Numbered from the stretch's first letter, positions 11,701 to 21,620 are shown. The stretch: 64,000 nt of DNA from Ophioderma brevispina (GCA_023653785.1 JAMKCH010056953.1:20114-84113); one strand, 5' to 3'. Notes: a model not told the origin generated them from the letters alone. A program made the numbers and translations.

Positions 11701-12503
11701 TCTGTTAATCACATTATAAGTCTAAGGTCCTTTTCCTCACCCTGGTACGCCACTGTTTAGGTGATTCTTGCTTCCTGACTTTTAGGAATTTAGATCCATG
11801 TGTTTTTTCGGCCCTGGCGGTTTTGGTCTACCTTTGACTGCATCCTATGGCTGCTCTCCGAGAATATCATGTCCACCTCCAACTGAGTGTGCTAGTCTGG
11901 TGTGGATGAAATATTCTTCAACGGGGGTAATGCTATGTTTCAGTCAACTTGGTGTAAAGGACATCAGTTCAGTGTAATGATTTATATTCAAAATCACATT
12001 ATGTTTTATAAATCATTTACTGAACCTGAATTCCTTTCCAAGTTGATTCCCGCTTCCCAGGCCGGCCCCACACATGATATGTGCAGGCGTTCCTTGTGGG
12101 GCTCTGAGCAAAAAGGAATGGGGAGAGTATGGCCGTCAGGTGTGACCTGTGCACTGGTTGAGAACTTTTCTCTTTTAGAGGGGGTGCTAAATAGGTAGTT
12201 TGGGGCATTCCACTCCTCAAGAAGGGAAATGCATATGTTTCGTCCTTGGAAAGGAATCAGGCTTCAGTTAAATGATTTATAAAACCTAACTTGATTTTGA
12301 ATAATTTTTAGGTACGTCGGTGCGAGGCTGTGGATATGAATGCCCCTTTAAGATACAAGTTTAACTTCACACTACACCTGAAAAAATAACCCCTTGGACG
12401 GTATTCTGATAGAATTTTCTCTCCATTTCACAGCTCAAAAATGTTTATTGCCCGTAAGGAGCTTCCCTTGATTTTGTAAAGTTGTCTTGCGATCATCTAT
12501 GTT

Positions 12504-12853
12504 TTAAGGTGCAACAAGATATTTCAATACGGTGACCCTAAAAATGTGAAAATTCGGATTTTTGCCCTGGTCTTTAAGTTTATCACAAAATATCCCCAGC
12601 TGAAAGGATTAAGCTGAAAACTGTTTCTTTGTAGCAAAAATGTGGATTTCTAATTTCCTATAGGAGTAAATAAAATTCAGGCCCTGTTTTCTATGGAAAT
12701 AGACATATACAAATCACCTTTTGTTTCATTTTAAGTTATTTCGAAACCAAAAATGGTAGGGAACTTGGCATGGTCTAATCTATGTAATACACATACCAGA
12801 AAAAAAAAAAAAAGAAAAAATATGGATGACTTAGAATCTCACTTCCCCTTTAA
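12504..12853. mobile_element. TTAA-flanked MITE family B, copy in duplication A
   Basis: TTAA then GGTGCAACAAGATATTT at the left and a degraded mirror image ending CCCCTTTAA at the right. It corresponds base for base, with losses, to the cleaner element at 13968-14326. Confidence 0.65.
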
Positions 12854-13013
12854 TCATTTTGTTATCAAGTATCATCACTCAGATTTCCCAGGCATTGCAT
12901 TTTCAAGAAGGAGCTTCCAATTCTTTCTTTTGGAGCCTGGTGATGTTCTCCAATTTAGCTCCGTCTTATTTTCCACCCCAGTGATTTTTTCTGAATTTGC
13001 TCCTTATCACCGG

Positions 13014-13210
13014 TTCTACAGCACAAGGTGCCAGAAATACACATTGTGACAGCTGACTGGTTGTGGTGGGCTGGCTGGAGAGTGTAACGATTCGACGAAC
13101 TCATGTTCCTCCTTCGGGCGTCAAATCGTTTCCAGGCCCAGCAGGTGTACACACACACCCAACAGCGACACGATGCATCAACCCCAAGAGGGCGCTGATA
13201 GACCGAAAAG
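13014..13210 (+). pseudogene. CTDP1: Extra copy of the second CTDP1 BRCT exon, frame-broken
   Basis: The segment repeats the exon at 14505-14712: GTGACAGCTGACTGGTTGTG and GACGAACTCATGTTCCTCCT are both present. The acceptor has become CCG instead of CAG, and the frame breaks several times (for example after TGGTTGTGGT and before ATTCGACG). The donor aaaag|gtacac is intact. It is either an assembly duplicate of the real exon or a dead exon copy; it cannot contribute an in-frame BRCT segment as written. Confidence 0.7.
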
Positions 13211-13967
13211 GTACACTCAATCAGTCGTGACCCCAGTCCTTCATTTGGATTGGGTATTGGCCAGACTACTTCCAAGCTGTCTTGGTTTTGATCTTCTTTC
13301 ATCCCTGTTTTTTGTGTCACCTCCCCTAAGGCAGAGACACATAGGGATCAATCACTTTGTCCACTGTTGTGTCTGTTTGTTGTTGTTGCTGTTGTTTGTT
13401 GAAAAGGAAATCAGTTCAGTGTAATGATTTATTCAAAAACACATTATGTTTTATAAATCATTTAACTGAAGCCTGATTTCCTTTCCAATGTTGACTTCCC
13501 GCTTCCAGGCCCGCCCACAACATGATATGTGCATGCGTCCGTGTGGGCTCTGAGCCAAAACGGAATTGGGGAAGAGTAATGGCCGTCAGGGTGTGACCTG
13601 GGGTCACTGGTTGAGACCATTTTCTCTTTTAGGGGTGCTAAAATAGGTATTTTGGGGCATTCCACTTCTCAGAAGGGAAATGCATATGTTTCAGTCAACA
13701 TTGGAAAGGAAATCAGGCTTCAGTTAAATGATTTATAAAACATAATGTGTTTTTGAATAATTTTTTAGGTAAGTCGGGGGACGAGGCTGTGGATCATGAA
13801 ATGCCCCTTTAAGATAAAAGTTTAACATGGGCACACTAAACCTGAAAAAATAACACCTTGGACTGTATTCTGATAATAATTTTCTCTCCAGTTCACAGCT
13901 CAAAAAATGTTTATTTCCCGGAAGGAGATTCTTGATTTTGTAAAATTTGTCTTGCGATCAGAGAGGT

Positions 13968-14326
13968 TTAAAGGTGCAACAAGAGATTTCAAATAACAGG
14001 TGACCCTAAAAAATGTGAAAATACTGATTTTGCACTGGTCTTTAAGCTTTATATCAAAAATATCACCAGCTGAAAGGATTAAGCTGAAAACTGTTTCTTT
14101 GGTACAAAAAAATGTGGAATTTCTAATTTCCTATAGGAGTAAATACAAAATTCAGCCCATGTTTTCTATTGAAATATAAGCATATACAAATCACCTTTTG
14201 TTTTCATTTTAAGTTATTTCTGAAACCAAAAAATGGTAGGGAATCTATTGCATGTCTAATCTATGTGAAATCACTACATACCACAGAAAATATGGATGAC
14301 TTAGAAATCTCACGTTGCACCTTTAA
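13968..14326. mobile_element. TTAA-flanked MITE family B, intact copy
   Basis: TTAA duplications flank terminal inverted repeats. The left end reads AAAGGTGCAACAAGAGATTT and the right end is its near-complement, AAATCTCACGTTGCACCTTT. At 359 bp with no coding capacity it is a miniature inverted-repeat element. The TTAA target resembles that of piggyBac transposons, which is inference from target site alone. Confidence 0.8.
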
Positions 14327-14504
14327 GTCAATTTTGTTATCAAATGTATCAATCAGCTCAGATTTCCTACAAGGCATGTGCATTTTGCAAGAAGGAGCTT
14401 TCCATATTCTTTCTTTTTGGAGCCATGGTGATGTTCTCCAAATTTAGCTCCTGATAATTATTTTCACACCAGTGATTTTTTCTGAATTTTGCTCCTTATC
14501 ACAG

Positions 14505-14712
14505 GTTCATACAGCACAGAGGTGCAAGAAAATACACATTGTGACAGCTGACTGGTTGTGGTGCTGCTGGGAGAGGTGGGAACGAGTCGACGAACTCATG
14601 TTCCTCCTTCCGGGCGTCAAATCGGTTTCTCAGGGCAGCAGCAGGTGTAGCACACCACCCAACAGCGACAGCGATGCATCAACAAAGAGGGCGCTGAATA
14701 AGAAACGAAAAG
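14505..14712 (+). CDS. CTDP1: CTDP1/FCP1 exon: second half of BRCT domain
   Basis: The exon starts after cacag at 14504 and ends at aaaag|gtacac, entering in phase 0 and leaving in phase 1, which fits the exons on both sides. It encodes VHTAQRCKKIH followed by IVTADWLWCCWERWERVDEL. That corresponds to the BRCT segment of FCP1, including the conserved W of the last helix and the family-specific ERW motif. The tail is a serine- and lysine-rich linker with STPPNSDSDAST and ALNKKRK, a plausible nuclear localisation signal. The BRCT domain of FCP1 takes part in binding phosphorylated polymerase. The frame is open throughout, in contrast with the degraded copy at 13014-13210. Confidence 0.9.
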
Positions 14713-14939
14713 GTACACTCAATCAGTCGTGACCCCAGTCCTTCAGGTGGATTGGGTAATTGGCCAGGACTACTTCCAAGCTGTCTTGGTTTGTGATCTT
14801 CTTTCAATCCTGTTTTTTGAGTCACCTGCCCTAAGGCAGGAAGACACATAGGGATCATCACTTTGTCCACTGTTGATGTCTGTTGTTGTTGTTGTTGTCT
14901 GTTGTTGTGAAAAAGGGTTAACATTTGCCTGTAATATCC

Positions 14940-15830
14940 CACAAACTTCGATGGATTTAAACCAAACTTGAGTCATAGATGCCACATGGGATCCCTCATT
15001 TGCTGATGAGATCAAAGTCACACCAAGGTCAAAGGTCATGCGAGGTCAAGTTGAAGTTCATTTGTAACCAAACTTGAGTCATAAGTGCAACATTGGATCC
15101 CTCATTTGTTGATGAGGTCAAAGGTCACACACCAAGGTCAAAGGTCACGTGAGGCCAAGTTGTAAGATAGGCTGAAAATGTAAAATTGACCTCAATTGAA
15201 AAGTTGAAGTTCAATTGGAACCAAACTTGAGTCATAAGTGCAACATTGGATCCCTCATTTGTTGATGAGGTCAAAGGTCACTTGCCAAGGTCAAAGGTCA
15301 CTTGCCATGGTCAAAGGTCACTTGCCATGGTCAAAGGTCACTTGCCATGGTCAAAGGTCACTTACCAAGGTCAAAGGTCAGGTCACTTGCCAAGGTCAAA
15401 GGTCAGTTGACATCAAGTTTTAAGATAGGCTGAAAATGTAAAATTGACCTCAATTGAAAAGTTGAAGTTCAATTGGAACCAAACTTGAGTCATAAGTGCA
15501 ACATTGGATCCCTCATTTGTTGATGAGGTCAAAGGTCACTTGCCAAGGTCAAAGGTCACTTGCCATGGTCAAAGGTCACTTGCCATGGTCAAAGGTCACT
15601 TGCCAAGGTCAAAGGTCACTTACCAAGGTCAAAGGTCAGGTCACTTGCCAAGGTCAAAGGTCAGGTGACATCAAGTTTTAAGATAGGCTGAAAATGTAAA
15701 ATTGACCTCAATTGGAAAGTTTAAGTTCAATTGGAACCAAACTTGAGTCCTAGATGCAACATTGGATCCCTCATTTGTTGATGAGGTCAAAGGTCACATG
15801 CCAAGGTCAAAGGTCATATGAGGCCTATCA
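14940..15830 (+). repeat. 258-bp tandem array carrying about 19 DR1 motifs
   Basis: Units begin at about 15182, 15440 and 15698 with AAATTGACCTCAATTGAAAA, exactly 258 bp apart, with a partial unit before them. Each full unit contains an inner 20-bp tandem, aaggtcaaaggtcacttgcc, so that by my count about 19 copies of (A/T)GGTCA-A-AGGTCA lie in the array. AGGTCA-A-AGGTCA is a perfect DR1, the consensus bound by HNF4, RXR heterodimers and COUP-TF. The array lies in the second CTDP1 intron. Related single copies occur at about 24450, 27803 and 50030. Confidence 0.9.
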
Positions 15831-15889
15831 TATACAAATCATGATGGCAGGCGACACATTCGGTCCGAGGACCGATGTATTTTTTACTG

Positions 15890-16010
15890 TAAGTTTTTTC
15901 TCACCTTTTACATCACTATTTCAGAGTATGTTGAAAGAAAAAGGTCCATTCATGTAGGACTAACCCTGGTTTAAATCTGAGTCTAAAGTTAGACTCCCTA
16001 TGAGACAAGC
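15890..16010. mobile_element. Foldback element fragment (right arm)
   Basis: CATTCATGTAGGACTAACCC through CTAAAGTTAGACTCCCTATG matches the right arm of the foldback element at 16526-16803. The left arm is absent. Confidence 0.6.
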
Positions 16011-16101
16011 AGCAGGACTGTTTATTTCTATTCACATTCCCTGTAATCCAATTAACAGTGACATTTTGCAAAGGCATACTTATTGTATGCAACACACAAC
16101 C

Positions 16102-16456
16102 TTAAAGGTCCATGGCCCGATCGCTAATAGCCTCGTCCCCAGAAGCCCCAGATTTTACCGGAAGTGGTCAACATTTTGGTATCCTAAGAAAGCTACTATT
16201 TTTCTCATTTACCCTGTGAAATCTTGGAGCCAAAGGATGTTTGGTTTGGAAGTTATGGGCGAAAATATGCGACATTTTGGTCGACCAATATTAATTTTAC
16301 ACAGTAGTCTATGGGGCTTATAAAATCACGTTTTTAGCTCTCGCATCAAAACGGATTGAAATATCGTCGCATAACTTTACAGATGGGGTTTTGGAGTGAA
16401 GGCCAGTCTATCAAGATGAAAACTTCATATCCTTAAATCGGGCCATCCCCCTTTAA
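16102..16456 (+). mobile_element. TTAA-flanked MITE family A
   Basis: TTAA at both ends. The left terminus AAAGGTCCATGGCCCGATCG pairs with the right terminus ATCGGGCCATCCCCCTTT. The interior includes AAGCCCCAGATTTTACCGGA and TTTTAGCTCTCGCATC. A second plus copy lies at 50794-51134 and a minus copy at 30024-30375. No protein is encoded, so it is a non-autonomous element. Confidence 0.85.
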
Positions 16457-16525
16457 GTGGTATTTACTACCAACATTGATCCCAGAAGCCCAAAAGAGAG
16501 ACATCAAAAATATTTTGTCCTCTAG

Positions 16526-16803
16526 GGCTGGCATTCTGAAATGGAGTCTAACTTTAGACCTGGGTATAAACCAGGGTTAGTCCTACATGAGTGAACCTTT
16601 TTCCTTTCAAAATACTGTGAAAGTTAAATTAATAGGTGAGGAAATTTCTCATGGATGGGCCGGTTTCAGGCCATCCTTGAAGAATTTTCTCACCCGTTAC
16701 AGTGGATTTTAGAGAATGTTGGAAGGGAAAAGGTCCATTCTTGTAGGACTAACCCTGGTTTAAACCTGGTTCTAAAGTTAGACTCCCTTTGAGAATACCA
16801 GCC
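16526..16803. mobile_element. Foldback element, full copy
   Basis: A 278-bp imperfect palindrome. It opens GGCTGGCATTCTGAAATGGA and closes with the complementary TTTGAGAATACCAGCC; GTCTAACTTTAGACC and its mirror lie inside both arms, as does ACCAGGGTTAGTCCTACATG. The centre holds a second inverted repeat around GGATGGGCCGG. Partial copies are at 4052-4270 and 15890-16010. Confidence 0.85.
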
Positions 16804-17029
16804 ATTTGATTGAGATTTTGTTCATTTGGCACATTGGTGTTAACACTTCCTCTGACAATTAGTCAACCAAGTATAATTGTCTCCTCGCCTGAACTTTGTT
16901 CGTCCAGAGACGAGTAATCACTATATTCTGGTCTGTCTGTCTGTCTTGTCCGTCCTGTTCCATCTGTCTGTCTCTCTGTCATGATGTCTGCCCAGCCGGC
17001 GTCCGTGTTCATTGCTTGTGTAAACGTTT

Positions 17030-18120
17030 ATCTGAGTTCCTTAAATAACGGGTCCCAAGTTCTCGACCTGATTAGATTTTGGCGTAAAATATCTAATTAA
17101 GTATCTAATTTGCATAATTACCGGAAAATTTTTCCCGCAAGGCTTGTGTACAAGTTTTGTCTGGAGTTCCGTAAGGCGTATGAGGATGTAACTCGTGTAG
17201 GGAGCGAGCTGGAGAGTTCTCGATGATTAGATTTTGTGCGTATGGTTGCTGGCAATTAAGTATGCAAGAGCTATTAATAATGCAAAATCAGCTAATTGCT
17301 ATAATTTGAAACGGTACATTGGATACGGAAATTCCTTCACTGCAATGACAGCCTTCATGGTGCGCACTTTTTTGCAATTTGAAAGTGTGTGATACCTGCT
17401 TCTTAGTATGGGCAAATGAGCTAAAAAATATAAACTATGAATAAGTTACTGTATCTGCTTGAACCGTTGACATCGGATAGCAAAATTGGCTTCGCTGCAT
17501 GAAAGAATCTATTCCATTCATCCTTTTGGGTGAATCATAATTGGGGTCCAAAAGTGGCATTTGGGGAGTAAATATGCTAATTAATGTCTAATTTGCATAC
17601 TTTAAGTAAAACAAAAAAAAGCTTGTGTATAAGTTACTCTAAGAGTTCCGTAAGGCATAAATGATGTAACTTGGTGGTAGGAAGCGGGTTGAAGAGTTCG
17701 CGAACCGATTAGATTTTGGGCGTATCGCATGCAATGAACTAATTATATGCATAAAATCTGCGGTAATTGCTATATTTTTGAACGGTCATTCGGATACACA
17801 AAATCCTAACTGCATGAAAGCCTGTATTGGTGTGCTCATTTTTTGCCATTTGAAAGTATGTGTATTTGCGCTGTAAGGTATGCAAATAAGCTAAGTAAAT
17901 ATGCATAATGGCTGTAATCCGCTGAACGGTATCAATCGGATAGCAAAATTTCCTTTGCTAGCATGTAGACTAGTCTGCCTACATCTTTTGTGTGAATCAT
18001 ATTTAGGTCAAAGTGCATGTCGGGCCATTAAAGGGCATTTTGTGATTGTCAACTTTAGTTAGTTAAATATGCCTAATTGCTTATCGCTGAAACGGTACAT
18101 TGGATATATTCACAAAATTT
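17030..18120. repeat. Satellite-like tandem repeat, about 475-bp unit
   Basis: Motifs recur at about 470-475 bp spacing: CTTGTGTACAAGTT at 17146 and CTTGTGTATAAGTT at 17622; the AACGGTACATTGGATAC type at 17310, 17781 and 18091. Each unit is itself built of roughly 155-bp sub-repeats (AACGG..GGATA..AAAATT..CTGCATG at about 17310, 17465 and 17785). Copies differ by many small gaps. No coding potential. Confidence 0.7.
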
Positions 18121-18135
18121 CTCTGTAACATGAGC

Positions 18136-19550
18136 AGGTGGGGGTGTTGAAAGGGATAGGGTGGTTGGGGAAGGAGAGGGGTGTTGAGAGGGGAGGATTG
18201 GTGGGGATGGGGTGTTTTGCCATTGGAGGGGGGTTTCAGGGTGTTGGGAGTGTTGGGAGGGGCTGTTGCACGGTGTTGGGGAGGTGGTGTGGTGTTTGCA
18301 TGGTGGTTTGGGGAGGGAGTGGGGTGTTGTTGGGTTGCGGGGTTTTGGGAGGGGGTGGAGTGGGGTGTTGGGAGGGTGGGGGTTGGGGAGGGGGTGGGTG
18401 TTTGCCGGCGGGGTGTTGGGGAGGGGATGGCCACTTGTGTGTGGGGGTAGGTGGGGAGGGGGTGGGGTGTTGCAGGGTGTTTGGGTAGGGGTTGGGGGGT
18501 GGGTTGCGGGGTGTTTGTTGGGGTAGGGGGGGGGTGTTTTGCAGGGTGTTGGGGAGTGGGGTGGGGTGTTGCGGGTGTTGGGGAGGGGGTGGGGTTGTTT
18601 GGAGGGGCTGGTGTGTTCGGGGAGGGGTGGGTTGTTTTGCGGGGAGGGGTGTGTGTTGGGGGTGTTGGGGAGGGGGTGTTGTAGGTGCATTTGGGGAGGA
18701 GTATGGGGTGTTGTGGGGTGTTGGCGGGGGTTTGCGTTTTTGCCGGCGTTTGCGGGGTGAACTGTGGCGGTGTGCGTTGTTGGCGGGCGCGGCTGCGGCG
18801 GGCTCTTTTGCGCAAGCGGGGTGTGTTGGGGAGGGTGTGGGTGTTGCGGGGTGTTGGTAGGGTGGTTGTCTGCGGTTGTTGGGGTGGTTTTAGTTGATGA
18901 GGTTTTTTTTAGCTTGATTTTTGAGGTGTGTTTTTTTGTCAGGGTGTTTGGGTGTGTTGCAGGGTGTTGCAAGGTGTTGGGTAGGGGGTGGGGTGTTGCT
19001 GGGTGGGGTGTTGTGGAGGCGGTGGGGTGTTGTGGAGGAGATGAGTGTCTTGCGGGGTGTTGGGGAGGGGGTGGGGTGTTGAGGGTGTTGGGGAGGGGGG
19101 ATGAGGTGTTGCTGGTGTTGGGGAGGGGGTGGGGTGTTTGTCGGGTGTGTTGTGGAGGGGTGTTGAGGGGTTTTTTGCTTTGTGTTGGTGAGGGTGTGTG
19201 GTTGTTGGGCGGGGTGTTGGGTTGTTGCGGGGTTTTTGTTGTGCAAGGGGTGTTGTGTAGTTAGAATGGGTGTTGTTGGCTCTGTTGTGGTTTGAGGGGT
19301 GGGTGATGTTTCGGGTGTTTTTCTTGTTGTTTTTGGGGTTTGTTTTTGGTTGTTGTGTCTGCGGTGGTTGGGGTTGTTGGGTGCATGGTTGTTGGGGTGT
19401 TAGGGGCGAGGGGGTGGGGTGTTGCGGGGTGGTTGTTGCGGGCTCACCCGGGGGAGCGTGTTGGGTTCGGGGTTGGGGTAGGGGTGGGGTTGTTGGTGGG
19501 GTGTTGGGGAGGGGTGCGTGTTTGTGAGGTTGGTGGAGGTGGTGGGGTGT
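18136..19550 (+). repeat. G/T-rich minisatellite (GGGGTGTTGGGGAGGG)n
   Basis: About 1.4 kb in which the plus strand is almost free of C and A. The recurring motif is GGGGTGTTGGGGAGGGGGTG, with irregular spacers. Closely spaced runs of three or more G make the plus strand able to form G-quadruplexes. The long minus-strand frame through it (18073-18972, rich in P, T and N) is simply a translation of the repeat. It lies in the CTDP1 intron, upstream of the last exon. Confidence 0.85.
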
Positions 19551-19947
19551 TTCGGGAACACCCTCTATTCATACCATTGCAATCTGGTCAGCTGCTCTTT
19601 GTCCTACAGCTATGCGCGAAAGCAGGTTGAGACTTGTGGTTCGAGAACCACCTTGTTATTCCTACACATCTCTTTTTGCCTCAATGTTGCAGTAAAGTAC
19701 CTCATAATGCAGGTTGCATGTTTCATATGCCATTGTAAGCCATAACTAGCAATGATTTAACAGAGACAAGCAAATCCTGGGTGGTCACCTAATCTATAAA
19801 TCCCTACTAGTTGCAGCGGCCTTTTCAAAGGCATTATATATACATGTAGTGTTATGCAACACACAACCTTGGATTATGTGGTATTTACTGCAAGCCTATG
19901 GCCCAAAAGAGATATCATAAATATAGTTTATTGTTCTGTAGCTGTTT

Positions 19948-20313
19948 GAAAGTCTCATTTATTATGACAAAAGAATAAAACAAAAAAATATCAATGGCGA
20001 CACACTTTTTACAATTAATTTGGATTATTTATACCACTGGCTTCATCCTGTGTAAAATTTAAGAAATTTCATTGCGGGTAATGAAGTCTAGTTTAACATG
20101 TCTCTCTATGGAGAATGGGCATATAGAGGGTGCTATAACTTACAAATCTTGACCTTTGTAGGCCTATATGGCAAGATTTCTGCAATTGATTTTTGCAGAG
20201 GTAATAGCTCTTGCATGTCCCTACTTATATCAGTTGTCAAAATTGTGTCGCCACTGCTTAAAATTGCTCTAAAAATAAGACACGATTTGCATGGGGTCAA
20301 ACAGCTGTGCCAA
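19948..20313 (+). repeat. Dispersed repeat copy 2 (partner at 3651-4012)
   Basis: Carries the same ordered sequence as 3651-4012, including TGTCTCTCTATGGAGAATGG, TTGACCTTTGTAGGCC and CCACTGCTTAAAATTGCTCT. It sits just upstream of the last CTDP1 exon. Confidence 0.7.
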
Positions 20314-20466
20314 ATGCTTGGGCCAATTGCAGCCAAACTTGATGAGAAGCACCACTGGCTAACTACTTTAGAGATAAATGTTTAACTAAACAGTTGTTAA
20401 ACACCTTTTTTGAATATGGGCCCTTATGTTTATTTATTTTGCATGGGTTTTTCTTTCTCAATAAAG

Positions 20467-20990
20467 GTACACCAGAAGGTAAAGGAAAGCAGAGACTGAA
20501 AAAGGCAAGGACTCAAGCAGACTCTGGTATAGACGAAGCCTCTGGAAGCTCAAGTTCAGGGTCAACCCAGAGAACAAGCCTGTCGAGTGAGTACAACCCC
20601 TTGTATAGCTTCTCCTCGGAAGACCTTGAAAGTATGGATAAAGAAGTTGAAGACATCTTCCAAGATAACAGCAGTAGTGACGAGTCCGACACGGATGCAA
20701 GGAGCAACCAAGAAAGTCTTGGCAGCATTACGCAGATGGTCTCCTCCTCAAGTGAGGAAAGTCTGACGGGAGAGAGCCCGAGAGGGTGGAGCAAGAAACG
20801 GAAAAGGCGCGATACGGACTCGGACAAAGACCAGGGGAATAATAGTGGGGACAGTACCTCCTCTCCTGGGGTAAGCGAGGATTCAAGAAGCAGCGGGGAG
20901 GAGGGTATGATGGCAGATGCTATTGATGACTTGTTGACATACAGTAAAGTGCCATCTGTGTCAGAGAGATTGAACCTTCAAAGGCAGTGA
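20467..20990 (+). CDS. CTDP1: CTDP1/FCP1 last exon: acidic linker and RAP74-binding C-terminus
   Basis: The exon follows a tttctttctcaataaag acceptor in phase 1 (G|GT restores glycine) and runs without a break to TGA at 20988-20990. It is rich in S, D and E, with PLYSFSSEDLESMDKEVED. That matches the conserved FCP1 block written PLYTLCKEDLESMDKEVDD in the human protein and gives the strongest identification in the window. The end, MMADAIDDLLTYSK, aligns with the human C-terminal EMAKALEAELNDLM, the acidic-hydrophobic helix that binds the TFIIF subunit RAP74. Here about 17 further residues follow the helix. A basic KKRKRRD at about 20797-20817 may be a nuclear signal. The frame is fully open, so the gene is probably functional. 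Confidence 0.93.
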
Positions 20991-21164
20991 TCTGAGGAGC
21001 AAGTGTGAGATTTTGACCACCACTCACGCTCCTGGAGCATAGGATGTGGCAACCGTTCCAGAGCGGAGCTATTCAATATATCGAGTGCTGACCACAATAG
21101 CAATAGCGATTTATTCCGTAAATGTTATCAAGGATTAGAATTGCAAATCTGGCACACCAATCCT

Positions 21165-21245
21165 CGCTGGTCTTGTGGTTAGATAGCTGACCTCATGATA
21201 CAGTGGTCTCGGGTTCGAATCTCGCTACTGCCTCTTTTAAAATAA
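21165..21245 (+). repeat. tRNA-like segment, possible SINE head
   Basis: TGGTCTTGTGGTTAGATAGC resembles an A box and GGGTTCGAATCTC a B box at normal spacing, followed by an AT-rich tail. A T-arm folds with four of five pairs, but the anticodon stem has two mismatches, so this is a tRNA-derived repeat or decayed tRNA rather than a working gene. Confidence 0.4.
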
Positions 21246-21385
21246 TTATTTTTTCAGGTTAGAGGAAAAAATTCTTAAGTCCAAAAAAAGATTTAAAAAA
21301 TAATAGCTGCCCTTTGAGGTTAGTGAGGGAGACCTGCTTCTGGAGCATGGGTGGTGGTCGTGCATCTGAGGACAGGCTGCTATGT

Positions 21386-21620
21386 TTAAACCCCTGGGCA
21401 CTACCTGCCTATCTGTCGGCATCTAAGCACTGTTTTGATTGGTCACTTGGAGGGTAATATCATGTAATGAGCAAATCAGAGGCACTGTAAGAATGGTGGT
21501 ATGGTTTACACAGAGACGAAGAAGCACTATTTGATTGGTTACTCAGAGGGCTATCTCATGTATCCTGTAATGAGCCAATCAGACAGATTGTATAATAGGT
21601 GGTAGTACCCAAGGGGTTAA
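21386..21620. mobile_element. TTAA-flanked MITE with internal direct repeat
   Basis: TTAA ends flank the left terminus ACCCCTGGGCACTACC and its complement GGTAGTACCCAAGGGGT. Inside, a segment with GCACTNTTTGATTGGT and ATGTAATGAGCAAATCAG occurs twice (about 21425 and 21523), each with ATTGG/CCAAT boxes. 235 bp, non-coding. Confidence 0.75.

Larger units (their letters stand above)
11959..13397 (+). repeat. Tandem duplication, copy A (degraded)
   Basis: This segment matches 13405-14920 from end to end: same inverted-repeat element, same TTAA MITE, same CTDP1 exon, same TGT-rich tail. It differs mainly by missing or extra single bases. It ends in the same GAAAAG at which copy B begins. The density of one-base losses, compared with the clean second copy, is what an unpolished long read or an uncollapsed haplotype would give. 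A genuine older duplicate would show substitutions as well. Confidence 0.75.
13405..14920 (+). repeat. Tandem duplication, copy B (intact)
   Basis: The second unit of the duplication, which contains the intact CTDP1 exon. It includes an inverted-repeat element (arms at about 13405-13490 and 13690-13770, the right arm being the reverse complement of the left), the right end of a family C MITE (about 13772-13815), a family B MITE and a (TGT)n tract at about 14879-14918. The unit is roughly 1.45-1.5 kb. Confidence 0.75.

Noticed and set aside
15238..15681. Pair of near-identical 61-codon frames
   Set aside because: They are translations of the 258-bp DR1 array, not genes.
15182..15830. CRISPR-like regularly spaced repeat
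   Set aside because: The repeats are contiguous tandem units with no unique spacers, in an animal intron.
18073..18972. 299-codon minus-strand frame rich in proline, threonine and asparagine
   Set aside because: It is a direct translation of the G/T minisatellite; other phases are open as well.
2417..20990. CTDP1 as a pseudogene
   Set aside because: Splice sites, phases, the BRCT exon and the whole last exon are intact; frame breaks cluster where sequence quality looks poor.
21165..21245. Functional tRNA gene
   Set aside because: A and B boxes are present, but the anticodon stem has mismatches and acceptor ends do not pair well.
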